A stretch of DNA of 61,457 nucleotides from a virus: positions 1-61,457 of IMG/VR virus record IMGVR_UViG_3300037247_000747; one strand, 5' to 3'. The notes under the pieces are model-generated. The model worked only from the letters and a program-made list of their open reading frames with translations, was not told where the DNA came from and made no database searches. How positions within the stretch are numbered: position 1 is the stretch's first letter; each line of letters begins with the position of its first letter. Shown here piece by piece: positions 60,245 to 61,457 of the stretch. Both the position numbers and the translations under genes were made by a program.

Positions 60245-61457
60245 ATGAAAAGAATCTTATTGTGGTTTTTCGTTTTATGGTTATTCATTGTGCTGTTTGC
60301 CAAGGTTGCCAATGTATACGCAGGGCCGTTTTTTAATCCCATTCCGAAACAGAAGGGACACTCGGGAGAGTATCTTACGACAAATGGTAAGAAATTAAAC
60401 TTTGAGTCTGTTGCTCCTGGTACCGGCGCTGATGCTGGCGCGTCATATCTGACAAGGGATGCTGAGGCAGGGCTTACAGACGAAGAAGTTGTCACGGCTA
60501 ACGGCCTGGCTATTGTGCAGGCTGCGAACTATGCGGCTATGAAAGTGCTGCTTGACCTTGAAATCGGAACAGACATACAGGCCTGGGACGCTTTTCTCGA
60601 TGATATTGCGGCTTTGACCGATCCAGGGAGGGACCGCATCGTCTTTTGGGACGATACTTCAGGAAATATTGTGTGGCTCGACGTTGGAACCGGTTTGGAT
60701 ATTACCGGAACAACCTTGACTGCAACAGGAGGTTCCGGGACTGGTGATCTGCTTGCCGATGGAACTGTACCTCTTACAGCCAATTGGGATGTGGGGCCGT
60801 ACACAGTAACAGCCTTACGGTTTATATCCGACATAGCGATAGGAACTTCCCCTTTTGCCGTAACATCGACAACGGTTGTTTCTAATCTCAATGCAGATCT
60901 TCTTGACGGTACGGAGCTTTCCGCACTTACCACCGACGCAGAACTGGCAGCGTGGGTTGGATCTGCCAATATTACCACGTTGGGAACGATTGGGACAGGA
61001 ACATGGGAAGGAGATGATATTGTTACTGGTAAGCTGGAAAATTATGGTTCATGGACAATGGAAGCGTTGGGTGCAACCCTAACATTGTCAGATGGGGACA
61101 TTATAGATTTTTCAGGGATTACACACTCCGAAGGAGTTGATGAGGGTATTGTCCTTCCAGCATATGTGAACGTGGCTCCCGCAACTGTAGCAAAGCATTT
61201 CATGGCATATGATCCTGCTAATAATGCGATAATGGTACGAGAAACAGGGGGGTGGGTTGACACCTCTGCCGGAACAGGGGCAGCAACCTCTTTGAATTTC
61301 GTTGTTACCGCAGCAGAAGGGTCTCTTTCAGATGAGAGTGTCCTGACAGCCGGTTATGGCATAGATGTCACTGATGCCGGTGGTGACGGTGGTGCTGTGA
61401 CAGTTGCCGTGGATACAACAGAAATCAGTGCAGACGGTACAGATACATGGTCAGACG
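60245..61457 (+). CDS. Tail fibre/adhesin, N-terminal part with signal peptide
   Basis: The ATG follows GAGGGGAG. A signal peptide (KRILLWFFVLWLFIVLFAKVANVYA|GP, cut near residue 26) opens the protein. The next 100 residues are a head-domain-like region; then shaft repeats with ADLLDGTELS and GTWEGDDI, and TLGTIGTGTWEGD typical of marine and soil phage fibres. The frame runs off the window and continues at base 1, reaching the stop at 2028 on the circular map. Confidence 0.85.
   Translation, partial: MKRILLWFFVLWLFIVLFAKVANVYAGPFFNPIPKQKGHSGEYLTTNGKKLNFESVAPGTGADAGASYLTRDAEAGLTDEEVVTANGLAIVQAANYAAMKVLLDLEIGTDIQAWDAFLDDIAALTDPGRDRIVFWDDTSGNIVWLDVGTGLDITGTTLTATGGSGTGDLLADGTVPLTANWDVGPYTVTALRFISDIAIGTSPFAVTSTTVVSNLNADLLDGTELSALTTDAELAAWVGSANITTLGTIGTGTWEGDDIVTGKLENYGSWTMEALGATLTLSDGDIIDFSGITHSEGVDEGIVLPAYVNVAPATVAKHFMAYDPANNAIMVRETGGWVDTSAGTGAATSLNFVVTAAEGSLSDESVLTAGYGIDVTDAGGDGGAVTVAVDTTEISADGTDTWSD
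61331..61457. repeat. Terminal direct repeat, right copy
   Basis: Identical to 1-127. Removing one copy yields a 61,330-bp circle. Confidence 0.95.

Noticed and set aside
1-61457. CRISPR array, IS element, rRNA or diversity-generating retroelement
   Set aside because: No regularly spaced repeats of 25-40 bases, no transposase or reverse transcriptase, and no rRNA-like sequence beyond a 9-base match at 11055.

Overview
The window is the complete genome of a tailed bacteriophage (Caudoviricetes), most likely a short-tailed podovirus. Bases 1-127 are repeated exactly at 61331-61457. Joining the ends gives a circular map of 61,330 bp and restores one 1,037-residue tail-fibre gene that the contig ends cut in two. 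A 127-bp identical overlap is what a k=127 assembler leaves on a circular or circularly permuted molecule. The host cannot be named from sequence alone. Sec-type signal peptides, a lipobox protein and ordinary sigma70-like promoters suggest a Gram-negative bacterium. No integrase, DNA polymerase, replicative helicase, primase, tail sheath, tail tube or tape measure was recognised.

Layout. (1) 56.3 kb through the junction to 32.4 kb, rightward: holin-like protein, small Cys-rich proteins, terminase small and large subunits, three adhesin/spike genes that each begin with a signal peptide, portal, a run of small unknown genes, scaffold, major capsid protein, decoration, head-tail adaptors, tail nozzle, internal virion proteins and a 2,990-residue polyvalent protein probably carried in the particle. 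(2) 48.3 to 32.4 kb, leftward: an early/middle operon with RecT, an SMC/Rad50-like ATPase split by one amber codon, an XRE-sigma4 fusion, HNH enzymes, a UvrD-like helicase, an HExxH zinc-ribbon protein, Gp37/Gp68, ASCH, and Dcm and Dam DNA methylases. (3) 48.8 to 55.4 kb, rightward: a Cro/CI-like repressor, probable replication initiator and helicase-loader proteins, HNH, RusA, DUF5675 and small proteins. (4) 56.1 to 55.4 kb, leftward: three small genes, one an AT-hook/RHH-like regulator, behind a good promoter.

Control. The leftward and rightward early arms diverge from 48.67-48.77 kb. A 20-bp palindromic operator lies between the -35 and -10 of the leftward promoter, and the repressor gene has its own TTGACA promoter. 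Four 10-bp direct repeats at 56.2 kb abut a possible late promoter. Several intergenic regions hold strong RNA folds. The most striking is a 283-nt element at 53683-53965, closed by a 24-bp helix and containing a 22-bp bulged stem. Others are a pseudoknot leader at 41015-41093, multihelix elements at 33454-33532 and 47866-47935, and two mutually exclusive helices at the major-capsid ribosome binding site.

How it fits together. The phage seems to borrow the host replisome through an initiator/loader pair. It recombines with RecT, the split ATPase, a UvrD-like helicase and RusA, protects its DNA with two methylases, packages with TerS/TerL, and delivers internal proteins including the giant polyvalent protein. 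The three exported adhesins are the main biological puzzle.
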